Below, piece after piece: positions 15,354 to 23,601 of a stretch of DNA of 34,863 nt. This DNA comes from Cellulomonas uda (GTDB lineage: Bacteria > Actinomycetota > Actinomycetes > Actinomycetales > Cellulomonadaceae): NCBI RefSeq assembly GCF_006538705.1, contig NZ_BJLP01000042.1, positions 1 to 34,863 of the forward strand, in the 5' to 3' direction. Within the stretch, counting starts at the first letter, position 1; each line of letters starts with the position of its first letter. A program made the translations under genes and the position numbers. The notes beneath the pieces are model-generated. The model had not been told where the DNA came from. It did no database searches and saw nothing but the letters and a program-made list of their open reading frames with translations.

Positions 15354-17587
15354 GCGCGCCGGGAGACGTCGAGCAGGGCCGCGAGGCCCGACTCGCCGAA
15401 CTGCTCGGCGATCCGCTCGTGCGCGTCCTGGGGCGACACGCCCAGGATCTCCAGCAGCCCGTCGACGACCCGGGAGATGAAGAGCCACTGCTCCCGGGAC
15501 TGGGTCTTGGCAGGGCGCTGCCAGCCCGCGGACGCCGCGCGGATCGTCGGGGCGAGCTCGTCGAGGAGGTCGTCCAGCTCGTCACCGTCCATCACGGCGC
15601 GGGCTGCGCAGAGCCCGATGATCGACGCGACGAGCTGGAGCTCCTGCCACTTGCCCTTGCCCTGCGAGTTGCGGAAGCTCTGCGCCCAGATGTCCGTCGC
15701 GGCCCCCGCGTGCGCGTCGAGCCCGTGGTCGAGCAGGAGCATGGCCTCGGTGATCGCGGTGACCGACCGGAGGCGGTCGCTCGGGCGCTGACCCACCCGC
15801 TCGAGCAGGGCGTTGATCTGCGTGGCGGTCGACCGGGTCTCGGGCTTGCCCTTGTCGAGGAACAGCACGGAGGCGACCCACGACAGGAGCTTCGTCCGCT
15901 TGTAGCCCGCGCGCCCGAACCCGTAGTCGTCGAGCGTCTTCGGCGTCGACGAGAGGTCGGACCAGTGCGGCTCGAGGAAGGGTGCGACCTCCGTGACGTC
16001 CTCGGCGTCACCAGCCGTCACGAGCAGCGCACGCATGAGGTCCAGGCGGTGGTACTGGGCGTTGCGGATCTCCTCCGCGTTCAGGTGCTTGCCCTGCTTG
16101 TTGTAGAGCTTGAAGACCTCGTGGATCTGGTCCGTGGTCACCTTCGTGTACACGATGACGGGCACCTGGTAGTCGGACTGGAGCTCGAAGACCTCGAGGA
16201 CGGAGTGCGGGACACCGACCACGCTGATCCGCTCCTCGCGGATCTGCGAGTAGTACTTGCCGCGCAGCTTCTCGAGCTCACCGCTCAGCGGACGGACGTC
16301 GCCGGAGCGGAGGCGGAAGGGGAAGTACAGGTTCCGCTCCACCTGGTTGGTCAGCCGAGTCGGCTCGTTCTGGTGCCAGAGCTTCCTGAACTGCGGGTAG
16401 TCCTTCTGGAAGAGATCGACCAGCTCACGCTCGTTCATACCCCACGCCCTCGCCTTGCTCTTCACCAGCTCGAGCGCCTTGGGGTGCATCCCGACGAACC
16501 GAAGGATCGACGTCAGCCGCTGCTTGCCGTCCACGACCTCGTACACGGTGCGCCCGTCGTTGCTCATCTCCAGGAGGATGACCGAGGGCAGGGGGACGCC
16601 CCGGAGGACGGACTCGATGAGCAGCTGCGCGTCTTGGGTCGGCCAGACGTCCGCCCGCTGGTACGAGGGGCTCAGGTTCAGCTGACCGGACGAGGCGTAG
16701 TAGGCGAACTGAGTGATCGACCACGTCTTGGCCTGGGCGTGGATCGGCCCTCCGCCCTCGCTCTCCTCGTCCTCCTCGTTCTCGTCCCACGCGTCGTTCC
16801 AGCGCTGGGTCGCGGTCGTCAGCGTCGCGCCGCCCTCGGCAGCCAGCTCGAGCTCCTCCAGGAACCGTTCGCGGAGCGTGACGGCGCGCTCGAGGCGTTC
16901 GACCAGCCGCGGCAGCACGACGTGGAGCTCGTTCCGGTCGTGCCCGTCCTCGAGCTGCAGGAGGTCCGCGAGGCTCGACTGGAACGCTTCGGCGGAGGAG
17001 ATGTCGAGGTCGGCGGGAAGACGCAGCCAGTCCTGGACGAGGGCGACCCGGTCCCGCCACGAACCGTCGTCGAACTGGATGTCGTCGCGCTCGAGCGGCT
17101 CGGGCGTGGTCCGGACCCCGACGGGCGCCTCACCGGACTGGCTCAGCTGCACGATGAGCTCAGCCGCGTTCTGCTGGTGCTCCGTCAGGTCCACGGTCAC
17201 GGTGCTCTCCTGGTCGGGTCGGTCCGCCCGGGGCGCGGGCGGCAGGTCGTGGAGGTCGTTGATCAGCTGGGACGGGTCGTCGCTGTCTCGTGCGAGGCGA
17301 GAGACCGCCGCATCGACGAGTCGGTTGAGGCCGACGAGCGTGATGGTGTCTCCCGCGGAGTGGCACGCGTCGTCCCACTCGACACCCAGGTGGCGGGCGA
17401 TCGCAGCGCCGCACTCGCTCTTGCCCGCGACGGCAGTCAGGTCGAGGCCCAGCGACGCCCCGAGCGCCTCGAGCGCCGAGCGCTTCTCCTTGCTGCCGCG
17501 GCCCAGAGTCTCGACCGGTCGTCCGGCGAGGAAGTACATCCTGGCGACGGCCTCGGGCTTGGAACCCGCGCTCGTGTAGATGACCAA
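15350..17587 (-). CDS. DUF262 domain protein with extended N-terminal region
   Basis: The 745-residue protein appears to start at TTG 17587, with GGAGGG 11 bases upstream; the first ATG would remove 16 residues. Residues 25-95 form a small helical domain (EKRSALEALGASLGLDL, then a conserved-looking CHSAGDTITLVGLNRLVDAA). Residues 130-280 are helical and acidic (DENEEDEESEGGG). The DUF262 core starts near 288, with SPSYQRADVWPTQDAQLLIESVLRG and DGKQR at 353-357; the usual motif is DGQQR. No DUF1524 HNH nuclease domain follows. DUF262 proteins such as GmrS and SspE couple NTP hydrolysis to recognition of DNA modification. Here it is the first gene of the operon with Z1 and DUF4420, so a sensing or targeting role is likely but inferred. 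Confidence 0.85.
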   Translation of the reverse strand: MVIYTSAGSKPEAVARMYFLAGRPVETLGRGSKEKRSALEALGASLGLDLTAVAGKSECGAAIARHLGVEWDDACHSAGDTITLVGLNRLVDAAVSRLARDSDDPSQLINDLHDLPPAPRADRPDQESTVTVDLTEHQQNAAELIVQLSQSGEAPVGVRTTPEPLERDDIQFDDGSWRDRVALVQDWLRLPADLDISSAEAFQSSLADLLQLEDGHDRNELHVVLPRLVERLERAVTLRERFLEELELAAEGGATLTTATQRWNDAWDENEEDEESEGGGPIHAQAKTWSITQFAYYASSGQLNLSPSYQRADVWPTQDAQLLIESVLRGVPLPSVILLEMSNDGRTVYEVVDGKQRLTSILRFVGMHPKALELVKSKARAWGMNERELVDLFQKDYPQFRKLWHQNEPTRLTNQVERNLYFPFRLRSGDVRPLSGELEKLRGKYYSQIREERISVVGVPHSVLEVFELQSDYQVPVIVYTKVTTDQIHEVFKLYNKQGKHLNAEEIRNAQYHRLDLMRALLVTAGDAEDVTEVAPFLEPHWSDLSSTPKTLDDYGFGRAGYKRTKLLSWVASVLFLDKGKPETRSTATQINALLERVGQRPSDRLRSVTAITEAMLLLDHGLDAHAGAATDIWAQSFRNSQGKGKWQELQLVASIIGLCAARAVMDGDELDDLLDELAPTIRAASAGWQRPAKTQSREQWLFISRVVDGLLEILGVSPQDAHERIAEQFGESGLAALLDVSRRA

Positions 17588-17684
17588 CTCGTCGCCGCCC
17601 CTCCGCCAGCCGCTCTCGGCGCCTTCGAGGCGAAGTTACTGGAGACGTGGGTCGTCGCGGCCGCAGACGCGCGCGGTGACCGGA

Positions 17685-17706
17685 TCGTCCTGCGGGTTCA
17701 GGACGA
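17685..17706. repeat. 8-bp perfect inverted repeat upstream of DUF262 operon
   Basis: TCGTCCTG (17685-17692) and CAGGACGA (17699-17706) pair around a 6-base loop. The site lies between the end of the purN-like gene and the DUF262 start, both on the minus strand. It could end purN transcription or be an operator of the defence operon. There is no T-run. Confidence 0.45.
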
Positions 17707-17735
17707 CGGACCGTGTCGGACGCGACCCGACCTCG

Positions 17736-18335
17736 TCACGCGAAGCGGGAGGCGAGCCAGTCGAGCAGGAGCTTCTTCTCGGCCGCCTGGACCCGTGCGC
17801 GCAGCGCGGGTACGTCGTCGCCCGGCTCGACCGGGACCCTCGCCTGCGCGAGCACGGGGCCCTCGTCGTACTCGGCCGTGACGACGTGCACCGACGCGCC
17901 GGTCTGCGTCGCGCCGTCCGCGAGCACGGCCGCGTGCACACGATCGCCGTACATGCCCTGCCCGCCGTACGCGGGCAGGAGCGCGGGGTGGGTGTTGACG
18001 ACGAGGCCCGGGAACGCGGCGAGCGTGCGCGGCCCGAGCTTCTTCATGTAGCCCGCGAGCACGACGAGCTGCGCGCCGGACTCGACGAGCGCGGTGAGCA
18101 TCGCGGCGTCGAGGACCGCGGGGTCGGGGTGCGTGAGGCCGGACAGGTGGCGGGTGGGCACACCGCGCTCGCGCGCGTGGGCCAGCGCACCGGAGCCGCT
18201 GTTGTTGCTGATCACGACGGCGACCTCGGCGGCGATGGTGCGTCCCGCGGCGTCCATGATCGCGGCGGCCGTCGTCCCCGTCCCGGAGGCGAGGATCGCG
18301 ATGCGGGCGGTCGGTCGGTCGCCGGTGGAGGTCAC
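17736..18335 (-). CDS. purN: phosphoribosylglycinamide formyltransferase-like protein
   Basis: From GTG 18335 the product has 199 residues, the usual PurN length. It starts [12 protein letters not shown], the GAR-binding loop. It keeps the catalytic Asn and His in NTHPALLP and the Asp in [15 protein letters not shown]. PurN transfers a formyl group from 10-formyltetrahydrofolate to GAR in purine synthesis. The [16 protein letters not shown] stretch matches the GGKGMYG branch of PurN more than the FPGLHTH form of E. coli. The SGTGTT loop is unusual too, as SGSGSN is common. No purH or other purine gene is adjacent, so it may be a second copy or a related formyltransferase. The extension to 18503 has no good start and is rejected. 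Confidence 0.8.
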   Translation of the reverse strand: MTSTGDRPTARIAILASGTGTTAAAIMDAAGRTIAAEVAVVISNNSGSGALAHARERGVPTRHLSGLTHPDPAVLDAAMLTALVESGAQLVVLAGYMKKLGPRTLAAFPGLVVNTHPALLPAYGGQGMYGDRVHAAVLADGATQTGASVHVVTAEYDEGPVLAQARVPVEPGDDVPALRARVQAAEKKLLLDWLASRFA

Positions 18336-18529
18336 CGCGCAAGCATAGGAGCGCGCCGGGAGGCCGGGTGCCGGGTCGGGGACGAGGGGCGCCCGCGTTC
18401 GTCGTGACGTGCGCGCAACACTGCTGTCACACTCCACTCGTACCGTCGCGCACGAACGGGGCGACGACAGCGCGGTCAGCACGGCCGCGTCCGCCGTCCC
18501 CACGCAGGTGAGCAGGGGAGGGCGCGCGG

Positions 18530-20758
18530 ATGTTCGACCACGTGGACCCGTTCATCGGCACGGACGCGACCGACCTGCCCGTGCCGACGGGCCTCGCCTC
18601 GACGTGGTGGTGGCCGAAGCCGCAGGTCGGCAACACGCACCCGGGGGCGACGTACCCGTTCGGCATGGTCTCGGCGTGCGCGTACTCGGGCGCGTACCCC
18701 ACGGGCTACGGCCGCTACGACCTGTCGACCGAAGGTCTGCCGCCCGTGCTGCACGACGAGCTCGTCGCGAGCGGGTTCACGCACTTCCAGCAGTCCGGCA
18801 CGGGCGCGATCCGCAAGTACTACAACTACTTCCGGGTGACGCCGATGCTGCGCCCGCTCGACGACCTGGGCACCGCGTGGCGGATCGTCGAGGAGCAGGC
18901 CGAGCCGGGGTACTACGCGGCGACGCTCGAGTCGGGTGTGCGCGCGGAGATCACCGTGGGGCCCAAGTCCGCGGTGCACCGGTACACGTTCCCCGCGCAC
19001 CACGACGCGCGTGTGGTCATCGACTTCTCGCTCGGCGGGCTCGACATCCCGTTCGGTCGGACGATCCCGCTGCGCGCGCACCTCGGCATGGTCGGGCCCG
19101 GGCAGGCGGAGGGGGAGATCGTCGTCGAGGGGGCACCGCTCGCGGTGCGTGTCGAGTGCGACGCCCCCGGCTGGCGGCAGATGCTCTGGTACGACCGCCG
19201 GCTCATGCCGGGCGGCACGCGCCTGGACTTCGACCGCATCCGGCCGACGACGCTGCGGCCGTTCGGCCTGATGTGGGCGGGCCCCGCGGAGGCCGGGCAG
19301 GTGGTCGAGCTGCGGTTCGGGTTCTCGCTGCGTGGCGTCGACCAGGCGCGCGAGACGTTGGAGGCCGAGCTGGGCGGCGGCGGGCCGGCGTTCGACGAGC
19401 GCCGCGGCGCGACGCGCACGGTGTGGCGCGAGCACCTGGGCAAGGTCGCGGTGGACACGCCCTCGTCGGACAAGCAGACGGTCATGGCGACCGCGCTGTA
19501 CCACTCGCTCGTGAAGCCGTGCCTTGCGCCCGACGAGTCGCCGTTCTGGCCGACGCCCGGCCCGTTCGCGTTCGACCTGTCGACGATGTGGGACATCTAC
19601 CGCACCCACCTGCCGCTCATGACGGCGCTGGTCCCGGAGCGGTCCGTCGAGCTCGCGAACGCGTTGCTGCAGATCGCGGAGGAGGAGGGCAACCTCCCGA
19701 TCGGGTACCGCATGGCGCGCGGCGCGGACCGGTTCTCGCGGCAGGGCTCGGCGCTCGCGCACACGTTCCTCGCGGACCTGTGCTCGCTCGGCCTGCCCGG
19801 CGTCGACTGGGACTGGGCGCTCGTGCACATGCACGACGACCTGCGCCGCACGTACGGCGAGGAGTACCTGCAGCGCGGCATCACGCACCCCGTCAGCCAC
19901 ACCCTCGACCTGGCGTTCGGCTACTGGTGCACGGCGATCGTCGCGGCGCGCGTCGGTGACCTGACGCTCGTCGACCAGTTCGGCACGCTCGCGGGCGGGT
20001 GGACCCGCGCGTTCGGCCCGGACGGGCTGCTCGTCGACTCCACGTGGTACGAGGGCGGCCGGTGGAACTACTCGTTCCGTCTGCTGCACGACATGGCGTC
20101 CCGGATCGCGCTCGCGGGCGGCGACGAGGCGTTCGTCGGGATGCTCGACCGGTTCTTCGGCTTCGGTGCGGACCCCGTGAAGCAGCCGGGCGTGCGGCCG
20201 GACGTGCAGGAGCTCGCGGCGGGCTACGCGCTCGACCGGTTCGAGGGCCTGAACAACGAGCCGGACATGGAGGCGCCGTGGGCGTACATGTACGCCGGGC
20301 GCCCGGACCGCACCGCGCAGGTGGTGCACGACGTGGTGCAGCAGCAGTTCGGCACCGGCCGCGGCGGCCTGCCGGGCAACGACGACTCCGGCGGGCTGTC
20401 CTCCTGGTACGTGTGGGCGTCGCTGGGGGTGTTCCCCGTGGCGGGGCAGAACCTGTTCCTGCTCAACGCGCCCGCGTGGCGTGAGGCGCGCGTCGACGTG
20501 GCGGGCGGGACGCTCGCGATCGAGACCACGGGCTTCGTCGAACCCGAGCCGGGCGGGCCCGCGCAGCACGTGCAGTCCGTGCACCTCGACGGCGTGCCGC
20601 TGGACCGGCCGTACCTCACGGGCGGTGAGCTGCACCGCGGCGGGCGCCTGCTCGTCGGGCTCGGCCCCGAACCCTCGGGGTGGGCGACGCGGCACCGCCC
20701 GCCGTCCGCGCCCGCACCGGCGACGGGTGTGCCGCTCTCGCGGCTCGCGACACCCTGA
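18530..20758 (+). CDS. GH92 family glycoside hydrolase (alpha-mannosidase type)
   Basis: This 742-residue protein has the GH92 N-terminal signature ([22 protein letters not shown]) and the C-terminal catalytic segment [14 protein letters not shown] near residues 616-630, whose aspartates form the general base in inverting GH92 enzymes. [14 protein letters not shown] at about 580 is also characteristic. GH92 enzymes are calcium-dependent exo-alpha-mannosidases acting on N-glycan or yeast mannan oligosaccharides. There is no signal peptide, which is less common in this family and suggests cytoplasmic action on imported glycans or on a cellular glycoconjugate. GGGAGG lies upstream of ATG 18530. 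A GT4 glycosyltransferase follows after 85 bases and shares its terminator. Linkage specificity cannot be read from sequence. Confidence 0.9.
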   Translation: MFDHVDPFIGTDATDLPVPTGLASTWWWPKPQVGNTHPGATYPFGMVSACAYSGAYPTGYGRYDLSTEGLPPVLHDELVASGFTHFQQSGTGAIRKYYNYFRVTPMLRPLDDLGTAWRIVEEQAEPGYYAATLESGVRAEITVGPKSAVHRYTFPAHHDARVVIDFSLGGLDIPFGRTIPLRAHLGMVGPGQAEGEIVVEGAPLAVRVECDAPGWRQMLWYDRRLMPGGTRLDFDRIRPTTLRPFGLMWAGPAEAGQVVELRFGFSLRGVDQARETLEAELGGGGPAFDERRGATRTVWREHLGKVAVDTPSSDKQTVMATALYHSLVKPCLAPDESPFWPTPGPFAFDLSTMWDIYRTHLPLMTALVPERSVELANALLQIAEEEGNLPIGYRMARGADRFSRQGSALAHTFLADLCSLGLPGVDWDWALVHMHDDLRRTYGEEYLQRGITHPVSHTLDLAFGYWCTAIVAARVGDLTLVDQFGTLAGGWTRAFGPDGLLVDSTWYEGGRWNYSFRLLHDMASRIALAGGDEAFVGMLDRFFGFGADPVKQPGVRPDVQELAAGYALDRFEGLNNEPDMEAPWAYMYAGRPDRTAQVVHDVVQQQFGTGRGGLPGNDDSGGLSSWYVWASLGVFPVAGQNLFLLNAPAWREARVDVAGGTLAIETTGFVEPEPGGPAQHVQSVHLDGVPLDRPYLTGGELHRGGRLLVGLGPEPSGWATRHRPPSAPAPATGVPLSRLATP

Positions 20759-20843
20759 CCCGCCCGGTCGTCACCCGGCCGTCACCGCGCGCACGCCGCG
20801 CCCCCGTCCCGCAGCACCTCCAGAACCCCGAGAGGACGACGCC

Positions 20844-22151
20844 GTGACCCAGCACGTCGCCCGCCCGAACCGCCGCCTCGTGATCGTCGTGCGCGCCGAC
20901 CCGGTCATCTGCGGCCACTCCGGCGAGGCCCGCAACCTCGCGGAGGCCGCCCTGGACCGCGGGTTCGACGAGGTGCGCATCGTCACCTGGCCCGTCGACC
21001 GGCTGCAGGCCGCGGGGCTGCCCCTCAAGCCGCTCGACGGCGTGCTCCCGTACTCGCCGGGGATCGTCGTGGAGCGGCCCGCACCCGTGGGTGACTACAA
21101 GGTGCCCGACGGTCGCTGGCTCGCGGGGCTCACCGGGCGGCTCGTGGAGCTGTTCACCGACGGCGTCCCGACCGTCGCGATGTCGCTGTACCTGTCGCCG
21201 CACGCGACCGCGATCGCCGACGCCGTGCACGTCGCGCGGCGCACGGGCCTGCCCGTGGACGTCGTGACCGTCGCGGAGGCCGTGGGTTCCGACGTCACCA
21301 ACGTGGTGCGCGCGTGCGTGGAGGAGGGCCGGTTCGGCGCGGCCGCGCACGTGCTGTCCGGGTACCTCGAGCACGACGTGTGCCTCGCGGTCTCGCAGTA
21401 CACGCGCGACCTCGTCGTGACCGAGGCGGCCGCGCTCGACGCGGCGCACGGCACCCGGTTCGCGGCCGAGCTGCGCGCACGCGTCGCGATCTCCTACCCG
21501 GCGGTCGACGTGGCGGCGTACGTGCGGCGCGACGACGACGAGACGGGCCGCGTGCTCGCCGCGCGCAGCCTGACGCGCGGCGGGTACGTGCTGTACCTGT
21601 CGCGGCTCGCGCACGCCAAGGGCGTCGACGACCTCATCGACGGGTACGCCGCCTCGGGGGCTCCCGCGGCCGGGCAGCGCCTCGTGGTCGCCGGCAACGG
21701 CCCGCAGGCCGCCGAGCTGCACGACCGCGCGGCCGCGACCGGTCTCGGCGACCTGGTCACGTTCCTGCACGACGTGCCCGACGACGAGAAGCCGCACCTC
21801 ATGGCGGGCTGCACCGCGTTCGTGCTGCCGTCCAAGCCGCGGCCCGAGTTCGTCGAGACGTTCGGCATCGCGCTCGTCGAGAACATGCTGTCCGGCGGCG
21901 GCCCGGTGATCACGACCGACACCGGAGGCATCGGGGAGGCCGTCGGCAGCACCGCGCTCGTCGTGCCGGCGTCCGACCCCGGCGCGATCGCCGCCGCGAT
22001 CGACAAGGTCCTCGCGATGGACGACGACGAGCGCGCGGCGTGGTCCGCGCGAGCGCGCGAGCACGCGCTGCAGTTCGAGCGCGGCGTCGTCCTCGACAAG
22101 ATCCTCGACCGCGTCGCCGCCGCCACCCGCACGCCCGCCCTCCTGCCCTGA
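20844..22151 (+). CDS. GT4 family glycosyltransferase
   Basis: The 435-residue product starts at GTG 20844, with GAGAGGA about 7 bases upstream. It has two Rossmann-like lobes. The C-terminal GT4 lobe shows YVLYLSRLAHAKGVDDLI, a nucleotide-sugar-binding VVAGNGPQ, and the E-x7-E motif in EFVETFGIALVE, followed by DTGGIGEAVG. GT4 enzymes are retaining transferases that use NDP-sugars. The N-terminal lobe includes CGHSGEARNLAEAALDRG, which probably binds the acceptor. It has no membrane anchor. It follows the GH92 gene in the same orientation and a perfect hairpin terminates the pair. A linked hydrolase and transferase suggests turnover of one mannose-containing glycan, but this is inferred. Confidence 0.9.
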   Translation: MTQHVARPNRRLVIVVRADPVICGHSGEARNLAEAALDRGFDEVRIVTWPVDRLQAAGLPLKPLDGVLPYSPGIVVERPAPVGDYKVPDGRWLAGLTGRLVELFTDGVPTVAMSLYLSPHATAIADAVHVARRTGLPVDVVTVAEAVGSDVTNVVRACVEEGRFGAAAHVLSGYLEHDVCLAVSQYTRDLVVTEAAALDAAHGTRFAAELRARVAISYPAVDVAAYVRRDDDETGRVLAARSLTRGGYVLYLSRLAHAKGVDDLIDGYAASGAPAAGQRLVVAGNGPQAAELHDRAAATGLGDLVTFLHDVPDDEKPHLMAGCTAFVLPSKPRPEFVETFGIALVENMLSGGGPVITTDTGGIGEAVGSTALVVPASDPGAIAAAIDKVLAMDDDERAAWSARAREHALQFERGVVLDKILDRVAAATRTPALLP

Positions 22152-22158
22152 GCGCCGC

Positions 22159-22192
22159 CGGGTGACGCCCGGGGCGACCCGGGCGTCACCCG
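22159..22192 (+). terminator. 15-bp perfect stem, GCGA tetraloop
   Basis: CGGGTGACGCCCGGG (22159-22173) and CCCGGGCGTCACCCG (22178-22192) pair perfectly around GCGA. The hairpin starts 8 bases after the glycosyltransferase stop and is followed by AAAGCGCC, not by a T-run. Stem-only terminators like this are usual in high-GC actinobacteria. It separates the GH92/GT4 unit from the polyamine operon. Confidence 0.85.
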
Positions 22193-22298
22193 AAAGCGCC
22201 CTCTCGTGTGGATACCGCCCACGCGGGGCTGCCCGGTTCGCTACGGTGCCCAGCGACCACCGCGCCGTCCGGCGCAGGACGACGGGAGGCCGCGCGAC

Positions 22299-22643
22299 GT
22301 GCACCGCAACCACGTGTACGTGTTCGACGTGCTGCGCGCGGACGCCGCGCGGCTCGACGACCTCGACGTGGTGCGCGGCGCGCTCACCGGGCTGGTCGCC
22401 GACGCCGGCCTGCACGCTGTGGGCGCGGAGGCCGTGCACCGGTTCGCACCGCAGGGCCTGAGCCTGGCGATCCTGCTCGCCGAGTCGCACGTCGCGGTCC
22501 ACACGTGGCCCGAGCACGGCGCCGCGTACGTGACGCTCACGAGCTGCCGCCGCCCCGACGACGGGTTCGTCGAGCGGACGCGCGCCGCGCTCGCCACCGC
22601 GCTCGCGGGCACCGTCGTCGTGCGCGAGGTGCCGCCCGCATGA
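22299..22643 (+). CDS. speD: S-adenosylmethionine decarboxylase proenzyme (SpeH type)
   Basis: The 114-residue protein is the short bacterial class of AdoMet decarboxylase, SpeH-like. The sequence AESHVAVHTWPEHGAAYVTL holds the E-S self-cleavage site, where the serine becomes the pyruvoyl cofactor, and the conserved HTWPE. The C near the end of that strand (TSC) corresponds to the catalytic cysteine. It makes decarboxylated AdoMet, the aminopropyl donor for polyamine synthesis. GTG 22299 has GGGAGG about 9 bases upstream; the in-frame ATG at 22206 adds an unrelated Arg-rich leader. Its stop overlaps the DUF4178 start (ATGA), and an aminopropyltransferase-like gene lies two genes downstream, so the donor is made where it is used. 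Confidence 0.93.
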   Translation: MHRNHVYVFDVLRADAARLDDLDVVRGALTGLVADAGLHAVGAEAVHRFAPQGLSLAILLAESHVAVHTWPEHGAAYVTLTSCRRPDDGFVERTRAALATALAGTVVVREVPPA

Positions 22644-23365
22644 GCGTCGGACGGCGGCCCCGCGCCCGCATGGCGCTGGGCAAGCACCTCGTCGGCGCCC
22701 CGCCGTGGCGCTCGATCCCGCACGGCGTCGTCGTGTACGAGGAGTACGACCCGGCCGACCGCACCACGTACACGTGGGAGGAGTGGGAGGTCCTCGGCTA
22801 CGAGAACCTCGACTTCTGGGTGGAGTACGACCACTACACGCGCAAGGTCACGCTCTACCGGCCGCTCGAGGTCGTCGAGCACCTCGACCCCACGCACCTG
22901 CAGGAAGGCCAGTGGCTCGGCGTCACGTGGCGCGGGCAGACCCACCAGGTGCGCGTGGACGAGGTGGGCGTGGGCCGCATCGCGTACCTCGAGGGCGGCT
23001 TCACGTACGACCTGCAGCTCGGCCAGGACGTCGCGTACGCCGAGCTGCGCGGCCACGGGTTCGTGCTGTCCGTCGAGAAGTTCGACGAGCGCGTGCTCGA
23101 CGTCTACCACGGCGTCGAGCTCGACACCGCGGGCCAGAAGGCGCACTTCGGCAAGCGCGTCGCGCCGCGCAACCTGCGCGGGCTGGTCCTGGGCCTGGTG
23201 ATCGCGCTCGGCATCGGCGGGCTCGGCGTCGCGTGCTCGCAGACCGTCGAGCAGTGCACCCCCCGCACCGTGCTGGCCGAGCCGGGCGGTGTCACCACCA
23301 CCACCGAGCAGGTGTGCGTCCGACGCTCCGTGTTCGGCGGCGGCGGCGGAGGGCTCGGCAAGTGA
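22640..23365 (+). CDS. DUF4178 domain protein with one membrane segment
   Basis: This 241-residue protein has a soluble beta-rich DUF4178 region at about 25-165 (YTWEEWEVLGYENLDFWVEYD, later VDEVGVGRIAYLEGGFTYDL). A single hydrophobic segment follows at about 181-199, then a Cys-containing, Gly-rich tail (CSQTVEQC, VCVRRS, GGGGGG). It starts within the AdoMet decarboxylase stop and is followed by DUF350 after 25 bases. DUF4178 proteins recur with DUF350, polyamine genes and PspA-like proteins, and have been linked to membrane-stress modules. Activity is unknown. The three cysteines after the membrane segment could form disulfides outside the cell; orientation is not established. Confidence 0.82.
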   Translation: MSVGRRPRARMALGKHLVGAPPWRSIPHGVVVYEEYDPADRTTYTWEEWEVLGYENLDFWVEYDHYTRKVTLYRPLEVVEHLDPTHLQEGQWLGVTWRGQTHQVRVDEVGVGRIAYLEGGFTYDLQLGQDVAYAELRGHGFVLSVEKFDERVLDVYHGVELDTAGQKAHFGKRVAPRNLRGLVLGLVIALGIGGLGVACSQTVEQCTPRTVLAEPGGVTTTTEQVCVRRSVFGGGGGGLGK

Positions 23366-23390
23366 ACGTCCCGACCAAGGAGAAGCACCC

Positions 23391-23594
23391 GTGATCATCG
23401 AGTTCCTGTCGACCCTGCTGTACTCGGTCGTCGGCATCGTCATGCTGCTGCTGGCGGTCGTCGTCGCCGACCGGCTGTTCCGGCTCAACCTGCGCCACGA
23501 GCTCGTCGAGGAGCACAACGTCGCGTTCGGCATCCTCATCGCGGGCATGGCGGTCGCGATCGGCCTGATCATCGCGGGCACCATCAGCTCCTGA
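23391..23594 (+). CDS. DUF350 small membrane protein (single repeat)
   Basis: The 67-residue product starts at GTG 23391, with AAGGAG at 23377-23382. It has two membrane helices, about 7-28 and 46-65, joined by a charged loop RLNLRHELVEEHNVAF. That loop is the DUF350 hallmark. Many DUF350 proteins (YjfL-like) carry two copies in about 130 residues; this has one, so it presumably works as an oligomer. It lies between DUF4178 and the membrane-bound aminopropyltransferase, 7 bases before the latter. Function is unknown; a channel or lipid-interacting role is a guess. Confidence 0.85.
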   Translation: MIIEFLSTLLYSVVGIVMLLLAVVVADRLFRLNLRHELVEEHNVAFGILIAGMAVAIGLIIAGTISS

Positions 23595-23601
23595 GCGCCG
23601 C

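Noticed and set aside
13179..15791. Long plus-strand frame (870 codons) opposite the Z1 gene
   Set aside because: Composition is antisense-like (Arg, Val, Glu runs) with no motif, while the minus strand holds clear Z1 ATPase motifs.
18476..20695. Long minus-strand frame (739 codons) opposite the GH92 gene
   Set aside because: It is antisense to an unambiguous GH92 sequence, is Arg-rich and has no ribosome site.
22193..22298. Promoter for the polyamine operon (TACGGT as -10)
   Set aside because: No acceptable -35 box at the right spacing was found, so the call would be guesswork.
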